64,000 nt of DNA from Pyropia haitanensis. Taxonomy: Eukaryota; Rhodophyta; Bangiophyceae; Bangiales; Bangiaceae. Location: NCBI GenBank assembly GCA_008729055.1, contig SDUX01000004.1:4232559-4296558 (forward strand). Direction: 5' to 3'. The notes under the pieces are model-generated. The model did not search any database. It saw only the letters and a program-made list of their open reading frames with translations, and was not told the origin of the DNA. Every line of letters begins with the position of its first letter. Position 1 is the first letter of the stretch. A program made the position numbers and the translations under genes. This document shows, in pieces, positions 19,557 through 32,155 of the stretch.

Positions 19557-21610
19557 ATGGACGCCACTCTCACCGACGGGATGGCCATACGAACGCTTGC
19601 GCGCGTTCTCGTCGCGGCCGCCAAAATCGGTGACAACATCTGTGTGGAGCCCCACACCCGGTCCGTTCGCCTTCGAGCGTTGGCCTCCAGCAAGTCTTCG
19701 GCCGTTGAGTTTACGCTCGAGTCCACCTTTTTTGACTCGTACCTCCTGCTCCCGCCGCCAGTGCCCCCTCCTGTGGCAGGCGCGGACGTCTCGCCTCTCG
19801 GCACGCCCATCACCCGCGGTGCCACCCCTCGACCGCCGGTCGCCCCGTCCGCGACCCTGCCGCAGGCGGTGGTCGTCGCCGCCAAGCTCCTTCTCCCCAT
19901 CTTCCGTACGCCCGCCACCATTGAGCGGCTGACGCTGGCACTCCCGACTGACTCGCCTCGCCTGTCCATCCACATTGCGGGGGTGGCGGGGGTGGCCAAG
20001 AGCTTCTCGCTGCCCGCGATCGTGGGCGACCTGCTCCGCCCCGTCGTGTCGCGGTCCGACAAGGCGTGTCGCCTCGAGTGTCGCTCGGCGCTGCTGACGA
20101 CCGTCCTGTCCAACTTTCACACGCGGCTGGAGGAGGTGACGCTGGCGGCGTCAGAGGGAGGGCTCCGCCTGTCATCCTACCTGAATGAGGTCGGCTCTGC
20201 CGCGCCATCGCCGGCCCCGGCTGGCGCTCCCGCAGCTGCTGGGGGGGGCACTCGCCGTCGTCGAGGGAGTGCGGCGGGTGCTAGTGCTGGCGGCGGCGGT
20301 GGTGGGGTTGGCGGCACGTCCGCCGGCGCCTCTTCGATGATCCTCCGCACCGAACTCTCCGCCCCCGCCCGCGAGTTTGAGGCCTTTGTCGTTCCCCCCG
20401 GCGACGGGGAGACGGTGCTCACGCTCCCCCTCAAGCCCTTTCGCACGGCCGTCGAGTGGGCAGAGCACTTTCCCGACGCCCCGCTCGGTATCTTTTTTGA
20501 CGGCCCGGGCGTGCCGGTAGTGATGGACGTGGCCGCCGCGGGTCTCGGTGCCGGCGTGCTGCCCGCGCCCACCCCCGACGGGGCCGCGGCAGGAGGGGTG
20601 GGGGTGGGCATGGGGGGGGGGGCGGGCTTCGCGGCTTTTTTGTGTTTGCCACCCGCAGCCACTCGCGGGATGCGTCGACGTCGGCAGGGGCGACGGCGTC
20701 GGGCAGCACCCGCACCGGCACTGGCACAGGCACCGGCACAGGCACGGGGAGCGGCACCACTGGGGGGGGAAGCCACAGCACTCGCCTGCCGCTGGTGGGG
20801 CCCGACCCGGCGAGGGCGGCTGGGGGCTCCCCGGGGAGCGCAGCGGAAGCAGCCGCGGCGCGCGGGGCCGCGTCGTCGGGCGCGTCCCCGGCGGGTGGCT
20901 CGTCAGCGGGCCCGTCTCCTGGCGCGGCAGCGGCCACCGCTCAGCTCACCCCCGGCGCGTATGCGCCCGCGGGCGGCCACGGCGGGGGCGCTGGCGCGTA
21001 TGCGCCGGCGGGCGGCGGCCCCTCCGCCGGCGGACGGGCACTGTCGGGGGGGCTGGGCAGCCAGGCGGCGGCGGCGGCTGGCGCCGCGGCCAGTGGCGGC
21101 CGCAGCGGCATGACCGGTCTGACCGGTGACGGTTGCGCCGCCGACTACCCGCCCCCGCCTGCAGCTCCCCCGGCGGTGGTGGCGGCGGTCGCGGGGGCAG
21201 CACCGGAGGCTACGGCGGCGCCAGTGTGGGCGGCGCCCCCCCCCCCACCGCAGCCGGCGTGGGCGCCCCCACCTCCAGTCCGTCCCGCTGTGCCGTCAGA
21301 CGAGGAGGAGGACGAGGAGGAGGAGGAGGAGGCGTCGCCGCCGCCGCCGCCGGCGCGGAAGTATGGGGGCGGCATCTGGGGCGGCGCGCTCGGCTACGCG
21401 GGCGTCGGCGGCAGCGACGAGGCGTCTGTGCCAACGGGGGGGACCGCCGGCACGGGCAGTGGTGGTGCTCCGCTGGCGCGGGCAGGCCTCGGTGGCGGGC
21501 TGCTCCGGCCGCCGCCACCTCCGCCGCCGCCTGCGCCTGCAGGGGCGGGCGCCGCGGAGGAGGACGATGACGACGTGTCGTTGGACGTGACGCCCCCACC
21601 GACGCCTTAG
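19557..21610 (+). CDS. Rad9 checkpoint clamp subunit, frame broken near 20612-20641
   Basis: Rad9 forms the PCNA-like 9-1-1 ring with Rad1 and Hus1 and recruits checkpoint kinase activators to damaged DNA in the nucleus. The fold signs are in family order: ARVLVAAAKIGDNICVEPH near the start, LRALASSKSSAVEFTLES, FFDSYL, LPQAVVVAAKLLLPIF with TIERLTLAL, LLTTVLSNFHTRLEEVTLA, LRLSSYLNEV, then the second PCNA-like domain with EFEAFVVPPGDGETVLTLPLKPFRTAV, WAEHFPDAPLGIFFDGPGVPVVM. After GFAAF the expected FVFATRSHS is found one frame over, so one base is probably missing in the T-run at 20636-20641 or the G-run at 20612-20622. The downstream frame gives a long low-complexity tail with a Gly-Thr repeat, an acidic stretch EEEDEEEEEE, and the end EEDDDDVSLDVTPPPTP, which fits the phosphorylated tail of Rad9. 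The start ATG at 19557 has the context agccATGg. Confidence 0.85.
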
Positions 21611-22809
21611 GGGTATCCCGAGGCGCTGCGCTGGCTGGCGGCCGCGGCTGCGCGGGCATGGGAGTGGCGAGCATAGCTGGGGGGGTGCCGCACCACCGCC
21701 GCTCTTGGGAATCCCACCGCCCGTGGTGCATCCTCGTCAACGCACGGTCGGTGGTGGCGGTGGCGGCGGCGGTGAGCACGCTGGCGGGCTAGACGGGTGG
21801 CGGCGCAGACGCGACGGGCGGAGCGCCGGCCCCAGAGGCGGCGTTTCCGGCGTCGATGCCCCAAAGTGGGAAGCCGAGGGGGAGCGTGGCGGGGGGGGGC
21901 CGCCCCCGCCCGCCACCTGGCTCCCTTGTCGCACGGCCGCCTCTCCTCCCTCTGCGTCCACGCGCGCCGTGGGGGTGACCACCGCCGGCTGGGCCGCGGT
22001 GCGGGTCCTCCCGCGCGTCGGGACCGCGGGCGCCCCACCCGCGGTTGAGGCACAGGCGGGCGGGCGGCCGCCTCCCACCCCCGGCGCGCGCCCTTCTGGC
22101 ACCCCGACCGTTGCCGCTGAGACGCCCGTGAGGCGGGAGCGATGAAAAAAAGAGACAACCAAGTAACCACCCACATCCCCACCCGAACCGCCACGTAACG
22201 TCGCCCGCCCAGGGCCCGCACCCTCCCACCCCCACCACCACTGTACAATGCTGACCTGCGGGGCGCGGGCCGCTCGCGTCCACCACCGTCCCCCTCCCCG
22301 TGCGCCCCCCGCCAACGTCCCTCCACCGCCCCTCCCAAACCGGGGCGCCCACACCGCCCACCACCCCCTGCCAGCCCGCTCCCCACGCAGCCATACGAGC
22401 ACGGGGGCGGGGGTGGAAAAGCGCGGGCGGCGCGGCGCGTCAGCCGTCCCGGCGTGGGCGCTTCCCGCCGCCGCCCCCACTCGACGGGCGCTTGCGGGAG
22501 GGCGCCTCGGCCGACTGTCGACGGTGACCGCTCCGCCGGGCGGCAGGGGGGGCGCATGTCGCACGCAGGTTCATCCCAACAAGGCGGGAACCACCGGCGC
22601 CACACCACAGAACCAAGTCAGCAAAACCCGTGGACGCACGGGCGTGCTCCGCTACCCCCCCCCCCCCCCCACCTCCTACTACCACGCCCCCCCATTTCAA
22701 AACGTGAACAACAGGCCACAGCCGTCACGACGCAGCCGTGCAGCGAAACCCCCCCCAGTGCGGCTGCGGCGGCGACACACTCCCCGCCACCCCCCCCCCA
22801 AGGACGTAC
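21611..22809. other. Region downstream of Rad9, no confident gene
   Basis: GC-rich DNA with long but repetitive frames on both strands. It may contain the 3' exons of the small spliced minus-strand gene described next; I could not place them. A C-run lies at about 22655-22671. Confidence 0.3.
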
Positions 22810-23671
22810 CGGTGACAGCTGCGCCACAAACTGGCGGATGAGCATACTCACCGCCTCGGTGCGGATGACTGCGGGCCACCGCCACGGCCGCCCACAAAAC
22901 ACAAAAGGAGGACAGAGTGGCGCACCAACGCGTCAGCGGGGCTGTCCGCCTCACCGCCCCCCCCGCCCCCCCTCTCCCCTCCGCCCCCCTCACCATGACG
23001 CCGCACGGCAGCGCGGCACCACAATGGCCAGCGTCGCAGGCAGTCCCCCCCCTCCCCCCCCTCCTTCCAAGAAGCCCCCCGCCGCCCACGCGCGCCAGCC
23101 GCCGCGCCCCCAAGACCCCTCCCGGCCCGCCGCCACGCGCACCACTACAGCGGCTCCCCCCCCCCCCCCCCCCCCCCTCCCGCGTGCCATACCTTTCTGC
23201 GGCGCCGCCGCCTCGGGTGACGGGGTGTACACCTTGAGCGTCTGTGAGGCACGCCGCGCCACCGCACCGGCCAAGCCGCCCGCACGCGTCAGCGTGTGCA
23301 CCACCAACGTGGCCACACCCAGCCCCTTTCGCCACCAACCCGCAGCGCGTCTCCCCCGTGCACACGCAACAGCAGCAGCGCCGGGCGCAGCTGCTGCGGC
23401 TCCATGCCGAGCAACCGAGCGTCCCCCCACTCCCGCCGCGCCCCACCCACACCCCCCTCACCCATCCAACCACAGCACACTCCACGAGACCACCCCCATC
23501 CACCCCCCCGCCACCCCCACCCCCGCCTCACCGCTGCCGACGCCCACCGCACACCCGTACAGCCCACCGCAGACGCACCTCTTGGCGGACGACGGGCGGC
23601 GCGTCGACGGGGCGGGCGGCCTCGGAGAACGCGTCGGCCGAGTAGGAGGGGAGGTCCCGGAGGAAGGACAT
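22810..23671 (-). CDS. Probable spliced gene of unknown function (partial model)
   Basis: The pieces on the minus strand look like real coding exons with splice sites. Exon A, 23671 to 23579, starts with ATG and reads MSFLRDLPSYSADAFSEA and on to VVRQE, then donor GTGCGT. Another exon, 23241 to 23193, follows acceptor CCTCACAG and reads TLKVYTPSPEAAAPQK, then donor GTATGG. The next, 22868 to 22810, follows acceptor CCCGCAG and reads IRTEAVSMLIRQFVAQLSP, then donor GTACGT. Phases of the last two agree (one base carried over forms Val). A further exon with LRPALLLL near 23385 may lie between the first two. The 3' end was not found. I do not recognise the protein. Base composition and amino-acid mix differ from the shadow frames around it. 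Confidence 0.4.
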
Positions 23672-24313
23672 GGTGCGGGTGGGGACGGCGGCGGCAGCGG
23701 CAACGGCAGCGGCGGCAGCGGCGGCAGCGGCGACAGCAGCGGGCGGCGGCGGCGGCGCGGCGGCCAAAAGCGGGGGGCACGCCCGCCGGTGACGCGGCGG
23801 CGGGCGCAGGCAGCTGGCCGCCGCCGAGTCGGCAGCGTCCGCCCGTTAGTGCCAACCGCCCGGCAGCTCCCGCACTTCCACGCCAGCCACGCCGCGCCGC
23901 CGCGCACGGATCGTCGTCGGTAGACTGGAGCGACTGTTTTCGTAACACGTGGCACCAAAGAAGGCAAGCATCCATCCCACTCTGCGGGTTTCCAAGCCTC
24001 CCAACGTCCCTTGGTGGGTGCGTGCCGCGGCCGGATCCCGCGTCTCGCCCGGCCCCCCGCGCGCCGCGACGGGGTCGGGTGGGAGTTGAACCCGCGCCGA
24101 GCGGCCGCGGATCCGCCTTTGTGGCGGGCCGCCGCTACGCGGCGAGCCGCTGCCGCCCCCTCTGCGCGCGTGCCTTGCTCCCCCGCACCCGCCCGCCTAC
24201 ACACGACCGTGCGACGGGCGTGTCCATCCCGTTTGACTCTTGCCAGCTGCCTCGTCCACCCTCCGCCCCACAACCCCCGCCTCGCCCGCCGCCCTCCTCC
24301 CGGCCACGCCATC

Positions 24314-24448
24314 ATGCAGCAAACCAGCGGCGGCAGCGGCGGCGGCGGCGTCAGTAGCGGCGGCGGCGGCGTCAGTGGCGGCGGCGGCGGCGTCAGTGGC
24401 GGCGGCGGCGGCGGCGGCGTCAGTGGCGGCGGCGGCGGCGTCAGTGGC

Positions 24449-24479
<31 letters not shown>

Positions 24480-24848
24480 GCAGCGGCGTCAGCGACGGCA
24501 GCGGCGGCATCCGCGGCACCCCGCCGCGCGCCATCCCGTGGCGCGTCATCGCGTCGCGCCCCCTCCTCCCCCCCCCCACGCCCGGCACGCTCGCGTGGCC
24601 GCCCGCCCCCGATGACGTGCTGCTCGTCGCGGCGGCACACCACACGGGGCTCCTCCGCGTGGCGGACCTCCACGCGCCGCCGGTGGAGGTGGTGCCGCCA
24701 CTGCCGGTGGCGCCGTTGCGGCTGGGGGGGGGGCGGGGGGGGCGCCCGCAGCGGTGGGGGGGGGGGGGGGGGGGTGCCTGGAGGGGGGGGGGGGCGGGGG
24801 GGGACGCCCCCGACGGGTCGGGACAAACCCAGACGGTCACCGCCTCGT

Positions 24849-24888
<40 letters not shown>

Positions 24889-27552
24889 AGAGGCGGACGC
24901 GGCCAAGGCGGCGGCGGCGCCGGGGCGCGGCGGCCTGGCTGCCGCCGCCGCCGCTGCGGCCGCGCTGGACGCGGCGGCGGGCGCCCCCCCCCCCCCCCCC
25001 CATGCGCCGCCCCCCCCCTCTCCGCCGCCCCCCCCCCCGGCATGAACGCCGCCGCCGCCGACGCGCTCGGCCGCCTCTCTGCCGCCGCCGCGTCACGGCT
25101 GGCGCCCCGCTCGTCCGACCGCGGCGTCGGCCGGGTCGGCCACACCACCCTCGCGCCGCCGCGGGGCGTCGACGCTGCCGCGGTCGCCGCGGTCGCCGCG
25201 GTGCCGCCGCCGCCGTGGTCGGCCGCCGCCGCCGCCGCCGCCGCCGCCACCGCCGCCGCCTCTACCGCCGCCGGTGCGGGGGGGGGGGGGTGGCGGCGCT
25301 GGGCGTCACGTCGCGGGGGGAGGCGGTGCTGCTGTCGCCGCTGGGGGGGGGGGGGGGGGGTCGGACGCCGCGCCCCCGGTGCGGTGTGGGCGGGGGGGGG
25401 GCGGCTCGCCGCCCGCGCCGTCGCCGTGTCACCGTGGGTGGCCGCGCCGGCTGGCGGGGGCGCGTCGTCCCCGGCGGTGGCGGCGGTTGCCGCCGCCGTC
25501 GGCCGCCGCGGCCTCGGCCTGTGGGTGGTGTGGCCGACGGCGGCGGCGGCGACTGCGGCGGCGGCGGCGGGGGGGGGGGACGCCGGGGCGGCCCGCCGCG
25601 CGTCGCCCTACCGCGTCGCCGCCGCCGGCTATGCCGCCGGCCCGGCCGCCTCGGCGGTCGCGTGGGCGCCCGCCGCGGCGGCCGCGGCGGACGGCGGGCG
25701 GCTGCTGCTGGCGGTGGGGGGGGTGTCCCGGGACGGCGACGCTGCCGTGCGCGTCTACGCGGTGCGCCTGGGGGGGGTGGCGGCGGGGGGGGGGAGGGGG
25801 GGGGGGGTGGCGCCTGCGGGTCGCCTGCGCGGTGGCGGGCGTGGCGGGGCTCTTTGGGTCGGTCACGGCGCTGGCGTGGGGGCGGGGGGGGAGGGGGGGG
25901 GGGAGAGGGGGGGGGGAGGGGGGGCGTGGCGGGGGGCGCCCGCCGTCTGCTGCTGGGGGTGACGGCGGGCAATGGCGTCGCCGCGCTGGTCGTGACCGCC
26001 CCGGCCGCCGACGGCAACGTCGATGGCGTCGGCGATGGCGACGTCGACGGCGACGGCGCCGACGCGGGCGGGGATGTGCGCGCGGGCAGCGGGCGCGGCG
26101 GCGGGGGTGGGGAGACGGGGGCGTCCGCCGCCGCCGGCAGCGGCGGCAGCGGCGGCGACAGCAGCGGCGGCGGGGGGTGGGCGCTGGGCGCCCCCCCGAC
26201 GGCGGTGGTGCCCGCCGCGCACGCCCTGTGCACGACGGGGGTGGGGTGGCTGTCGGGCGGGCGGCTGGTCAGCTGTGGCCTCGACGGCGCCGTGCTCGCG
26301 TGGCAGCTGTCGGCGGTGGCGCCGCCGCCGCCACCACCACCACCGCCGCCCGCGCTACTGGCCGTGGACGCGGCCGGCGGCGGCAGCGACAGCACCGGCA
26401 GCGGCAGCGGCGGCGGCGACGGCGGCGGCGGCGGCGGCGGCGGCGGTGGCGACGCGCGGTCCCCCCCGCTCTTGTCGGTGCGCCTCTCCCCCGCGGGCGT
26501 TGTGCGTGCCGCGACGGACGGGGAGACGGTGGCGGCGGCGGCGGTGGGCCCCGCCGGCACGGCGGTGGCGGTGCTCCTCCACCGGGTGCTGCTGCCGACA
26601 GACATCCCGTACAAGTTTGCGACGGTCGCGCGGCGGGCGGTGGTGGAGGTGCTCGCGCCGCCGGTCATGGGGGGGGGGGACGCCGCGGCGCTGCTCGCGG
26701 CGCCGCCCGCCACGGCCGCCGCCACGGCGGACGCGGCCCGGTCGCGGCCGGCCGCGGCGGACGCGGGCGCCGCGGGTGCCCCGTACCGGGTGCGGGACGT
26801 GGCGGTGTGGGCGGCGACTCCCCCCGCGCCGTGGACGGCGGCGCCGACGGGCGTGTGGGAGGCCACGGCGGTGGTGGTGCCGGCGGTGGTGGCCGCCGCG
26901 GCCGCCGCGGCGTCGGGGGGGACGCTGTCGCCCGCCGCGGCGGCCGCCGCCGTGCCGTCGGCGCTGCTGCGGCTGGCCGACACGGCGGCTGCGGGGGGGG
27001 GGGGGGAGGCCGCCGCCCGCCGCGCGCTGGCGCTGGCGCGCGCCGCCATGGCGGCGGCGGCGGCCACTGCGGCGGCCGGGGATGGTGACGCCCTGGGGGG
27101 GGGGGTGGGGGGGGGGGGGGGAGCACCCCGCCGCCGGCGGTGGTGGCGGCGGTCGTCCGCCTCGAGCGGCGGCTCGTCGCGGCGGCCGCGGCGGCGTCGC
27201 TACGGCGGCTGGCGGCGGTGCTGGCGGGCGCGCCCGCGGCGGCGGCGGCGGCGGGCGTCGCGCCGCCCGTGGCGCGGGTGCACCTGGCCGTCACGCCCGC
27301 CGGTTGGGGGGGGGGGGCTGGACGTCTCCGTCGTCTGCCGGCAGCGGCGTGGACGCAGACGACACGGACGAGGGCGGCCGCCGCGGCGGCGGGCCGCCCG
27401 TGGGGGCTCCCGCGCCGGCCGGTCGCGGCGGCGGGCGCGGCCGTCGGCGGGTCGGCACGGCCGCCGCCGTGGCCGCCGCCGAGCGCGCCTCGGATGCCAC
27501 CGACGTTGACAGCGGCGGCGGCAGCAGCGGCGGTGGCGGCGCCGCCGCCGCC

Positions 27553-27597
<45 letters not shown>

Positions 27598-28058
27598 GCG
27601 GCGGCGGCGTCGGCGACGGCCGCGGCGGCGCCCGCGGCGGCCGCCGCCCGCGGCCGCGGCCGCCGCCGCCCCCGCGGCGCGCCCGGCCCGACGACGCCCC
27701 TGACGCCCATCGTCAAGCGCCCGCGCGGGCGCCCGCGTAAGCACCCCCCCGGCTACCGGCGGTCGGAGCTCAAGAACTCGCCCGCCGTTGTTGCCGCCGC
27801 CGCCGCGGCGGTCGCGGCGGGCGTCGCGGCGGGCGAGCGGGAGCGGGCGCGGCTCGCCACCGCCGCGACCGCCGCGGCGGCGGCGCCCGCCGCGGCGGGT
27901 GCCGCGGCGGTTGCCCCGTCGCGGCGCGCCGCGTGGACGCGGGAGGCGGCGGGGGGGGCTCGGGCGGTGGGGAGGCGGCCGCGGTGGGGGGGGCGACGCC
28001 GGCGGGGGGGGCGGCGACGCCGGCGGCGGCGACCCCCGCAGGCGTGGACGGCTTTGGC

Positions 28059-28125
<67 letters not shown>

Positions 28126-30905
28126 GGTCCGTCCCCGCCGCGGCGGCGGCCACACCAGGCGCGCCCGCCGCCGGGGCGGTGGCGGCCAAGCGAGGCGCGC
28201 CCACCGCGGCGGCGGCGGCGGCCAAGCCCGCGCGCCGCGCCGCCGCGGCGGCGGCGGGCCCGCCGCGGCCGCGCGGGCGGCCACGCAAAAACCCAGACGA
28301 CCCAAAGTGGGCCCGCCGCGACGCGCTCGCCGCCCGCGCCGCGGCAGCCGCGGGGGGGGGGGCGGCGGCGACGGCCGCCGCCGCGCCGCCCATCCCGCAG
28401 TCGGCGAGGGTGGGGGGGGGGGTGCGGCGGACGCGGCGCTCGCGCGGCGGCCGGGGGGGGCTGCGGGGCGGGGCGCAGCGGCGGCGGCGGGGTCGGCGTC
28501 GGCGTTGGCGTCGCCGGCGGACGCGGCCGCGGCGGGGACGACCGAGAGCGACAGCGACGGGTCTAGGGGGCTGGCGGCGGCGGCCATGGTGGCCGCCGCC
28601 GCCGCCGCGGCAGCGGCAGCCGCCGCCGCTGGCGCCACCCCGCCGGCCGCTGCCGGTGCCACTTCCCCCACCGGCGCTGCTGCCGCCCCCCCCGCCACCG
28701 CATCGGCTGATGCGGCGGCGGGGGGCTCGGCCCGCGGGAGCAGCCCGCGCCGCCGCTCTCGCCGCGCACGGCAGCCGCCCGCGCTCCTGGCGGTCGAGCC
28801 CGCAACGCGGCCGGCCGCCGGCCGCCGCCCATCATCGGGCGCGCCCGTTGGCGCCACCCCCGCGCGCACCGCCGCCGCGGCGGCCGCGTCCGAGGGCGCC
28901 ACCGACGCGGACGAGGTGGGCGGCCGTGGCGGCACGGTCGCGGCGGCGGCGCGCGGCGGTCGGCGCGCGCCGTCACGCGCCGCCGCGACGGCGACCGCGG
29001 CGGCTGCGGCAGACGGGGCGGGCGACACGGCGGCAGGGGGGGCGGCGGACGCGGGGGGGGCGGCGGCGGCGGCGGCCGCCGCCGCCGCGGCCGCCGGGCC
29101 GGCTGGCACCGTCGGCCGGCGGCGGTCGGCGCGGGTGGCGGCGGCGCCCGCGGCGGCGGCGGGCGGCAAGCGCGGCGGCCGGTCTGGCCGCGCCGCCGCC
29201 GACCCCGCGTCGGCGCTGCACGACGCGGTCGCGGCGGCCGCCGCCATCACCGCCTCTGTCAGCGGTGGGGCGCCCAAGAGGGGAGGAGCCACCGCCGCGG
29301 ACGCGGCCGCCGCGGGCGCCGCCGCGTCGCTCCGGGCGGCCGCGTCGGTGGCGGCGGCGGTGGCGGGCCAGGCGACGGCGGCGGCGCCGCCGGTCGCCGC
29401 CCGTCGGCGGGGGCGTCCGCGGGCGGCAGCGGCGGCGGCGGCGCGTGGCGGGCGTGCCGCGGCAGCGTCGGGCGCCAAGCGGCGGCGGCGATCGGCGGGG
29501 GCGGCGGCCGCCGCGTCGTCAGAGACGTCGTCGTCAGAGGGGGAAGAGGTGGTGGGCGTGTCCCACTGCGCCGCCGCCGCCCCGCCGTCACAGCCGCCCC
29601 TACTGCGACGGGTCGCGGACGGGTGCACCGGGGAGGCTGGCGGGCGCGTGACGGAAGACATGGAGGAGGAGGAGGAGGAGGTGGTGGTGGTGGTGGGCAC
29701 CTCACGCTGCGCAGGTGGCCCGTCCACTCCCCGCCCCGTGGCGGTGGGCGGTGGCCGCCCGCGACGGCGTGCCGCCGCCGCCGCCACGGCCACCCTGCTG
29801 GGCAGTGCCCGCTGCGGTGGCGGTGGCGGTGGCGGTGGCGGTGGCGGTGGCGGTGGCGGCAGCGAGAGCGACAGCCACAGCGGCGGGGAGGACGGAAACG
29901 GTAGCGACGGCGGCAGCAGCAGCGGCAGCAGCAGCGGCAGCGACGGCGACAGCGACAGTGGCGACGACGGTGGCAGCGACAACGGCAGCGGCAGCGACGG
30001 CGACAGCAGTGGCAGCGGCGGCAGCGGCAGCGACGAGGCCGCTGCGGGCAGCGCCACGCCGCGCAAGCGCGGGCGGTCCCCTCCCCGCCGCGGCGGCCGC
30101 CGCCGCCGCGGCGGCCGCCCGTCCGACGATGAGGAGTGGACTGTGGGCGCCGACGGTGCCGCGGCGGCCGCCGGCGCACCCCGTGGTCGCGGGGCCGCGG
30201 CGGCCGCCTCGTCTGACGATGACTCGGCCGACGGCGGCGCGGCGGGGGGCGCCGCTGCGGCGGCGCGGGAGCTGGACGGCGGCGCCGACGCGGCGACTGA
30301 CGGCGACACGACCGATGCGGGTGGCGGGAGTGGCGGCGGCCGCGGCGGCGGCCGCGGCGGCGGCCGCGGCGGCGGCCGCGGCGGCGGCGCGGCGGCCTCC
30401 CTAAAAGCGCTCCGCGGCTGGTCGCGCGCGTCGCCGCGGCGGCCGCCGTCGCCGTTGCCGCCGCGGGCAGGCGTCACGCGGTGGTACCCGCCGCCGCGGG
30501 CGGCGGCGGCCGCTGCGGCGGGCGCAACGGCCGCGGCGCCCGACGGCGCCGCGGCCGCCGCCGGTGCCACCGCCGCCGCCGCCGCGGCCGCCGCTGGTCG
30601 GTTGACCGCCCCCGAGGTGGCCGCCGCCCTCTCGCTGTGCGCGTACGTGCTGGCGCACGGGGAGGGGGGCGCCGGCGACAGCGACGGCGCCCGCGGCGGC
30701 GGCGACGCGGGCTGGGTGGTGGCCCTGCGGGCGGCCCTCGCCGCGACGCCGCCCCGCGGCGGCGGCGGCACACCCGGCGCCACGGCGGCGACGCTGGTGG
30801 CGGCGGCGTGCCCCCCGCCCATCCCCGCCACCCACTGCCCCATTTGCGACGCGCCGGTCGTGGTGCCGTCCGCAGTGTGGTCCGCGCCAGCCGCCCCTCC
30901 CCCCC

Positions 30906-30936
<31 letters not shown>

Positions 30937-31296
30937 CACCGCCACCGCCACCGCCACCGCCACCGCCACCGCCACCGCTGCTGCCGCAAACGGCACGGCC
31001 GGCACTCCCGGCGGCGGAGCTCCTCCCCCCCCCCCCCCCCCCCACCCCCCCTGGCCACGCCTCCGCGCGGTCTGTGGCGGCGGCCACGCGTTCAAAGTGT
31101 GCGCCGCGACGCTGGCGCCGGTCACGGCCGCCGCGCCGCGGGTGTGCCGCACGTGTGGCGCGGCCGCCGCCGACGCCGACCGCGGCGGCGACGGCCGGGA
31201 CAGGGGGGGGGGGCGGCGGCGTGGGCGTGGCTCGCCGCCCGCGACCGGTGCGTGTTTTGCGCGACGACGCTGGCGGTGGTGCCGGTGGGCGGCTGA
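24314..31296 (+). CDS. TFIIIC90-like protein with WD-type N-terminus, AT-hooks and C-terminal zinc finger; frame broken at many G-runs
   Basis: TFIIIC recruits RNA polymerase III to tRNA genes; its 90-kDa subunit has a WD-repeat N-terminus and a C-terminal zinc ribbon. From the ATG at 24314 the protein has a Gly/Ser leader, then IPWRVIASRPLL, GTLAWPPAPDDVLLVAA and GLLRVADLHAPPVEV, which resemble the first TFIIIC-delta blade. Further WD-like pieces follow: LAWGR, GWLSGGRLVSCGLDGAVLAW, LSVRLSPAGVVRAATDG. The middle is a very long Ala/Gly/Ser-rich region with AT-hooks KRPRGRPRKHPPGYRR near 27716, RPRGRPRKNPDDPKW near 28267 and RRRGRPRAA near 29400. The C-terminus has Cys pairs THCPICDAPVV near 30830, AVCGGGHAFKVCAATLAPV, RVCRTCGA near 31144 and DRCVFCATTLAVVP, ending with TGA at 31294-31296. 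At least six frame changes at G-runs are needed (for example near 25270, 25345, 27100, 27307, 27950, 28420 and 31203-31213). Family assignment rests mainly on the two ends. Confidence 0.55.
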
Positions 31297-32155
31297 GGGG
31301 CGGGCGCGTGTGTGTGCGGCGGGCGGGGTTGGGCGACCCCGCTGGGGCGTGGACCGTGCCCGCTGCGCGGCGTCCCCGTCTCAGCGTCCTGTTGTTTTTT
31401 TTTGTTCTTGCCTTGTTTTCTGTGGCCTTTTTTTATTGTTTATTTTTTGTCGTCGTGGCGCCCCGCCCCCCCATGGCCATCTGTGTGTACCCGCGCTTGC
31501 ACCCCGCGACGCACCGGGCGGGTTCCGGCGCGAATCGCACCGTCGCGACACGGTCGAGGAGCGCCGCCGGTGGCAGCGTGGCCTCCCCTGTCCATGGCTG
31601 GCCCCCCCCTCCTCGTCGTCCCCGCCGCCGCGGCCCCGCTTCCGTGCGTTGTCGGTCAAGTTTGTAAGCACACCAAGAGCGAACGGGCGGGTCTTGGACT
31701 GTCTACTACGACCAGGCATGGATGGGGGTCTGCTATACGTCCCCCTCCCGCCGACACCTCCACCGGTGCGCCGCCCGCACCGTCACTTCCCACCGCCAGC
31801 CCAGCCCGCCTCGAACAGCACAGACTATGTATCAAGGGTGGCACAGACTATCTGTCGAGACCATCGCCAGCGCCCGGCCGCTCCCAAGCGGCAAGGCCAG
31901 ACGGGTCCACCACACATAATACTAACAAATGCAGCGCAAGCCCGTCGGGCGCCGCCACGTCGGCGCGCTCACTGCGCTCCCCCCGGCCGTCCCCCGTGCG
32001 GCGGCGGCCTCCTTGGCTGCAAACGAGTCACCGCTCGCACGGCGGCGGTGCAGCACCCCCGCCTGACCACGCGGCGTCGACGGATGGTCGCCGCGGGTGC
32101 GCCCGCGGTCGCGTCCCGCCGGCGCTTGGCGCGCCCGTGCGGCCAAGGGCGCCCT
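31297..32155. other. Spacer with T-rich 3' UTR
   Basis: A T-rich stretch at about 31388-31456 follows the TFIIIC-like stop and probably belongs to its 3' UTR. The remainder is GC-rich and holds no supported gene. Confidence 0.35.

Noticed and set aside
21607..22608. Long frames on both strands downstream of Rad9
   Set aside because: They are Arg/Gly/Pro-rich, overlap one another and show no domain; open frames of this size are expected in such GC-rich DNA.
24075..24180. Minus-strand GCGGGTTCAACTCCCAC, a T-arm-like hairpin
   Set aside because: The T-stem pairs in four of five positions only, and no matching 5' acceptor or standard anticodon arm was found upstream.
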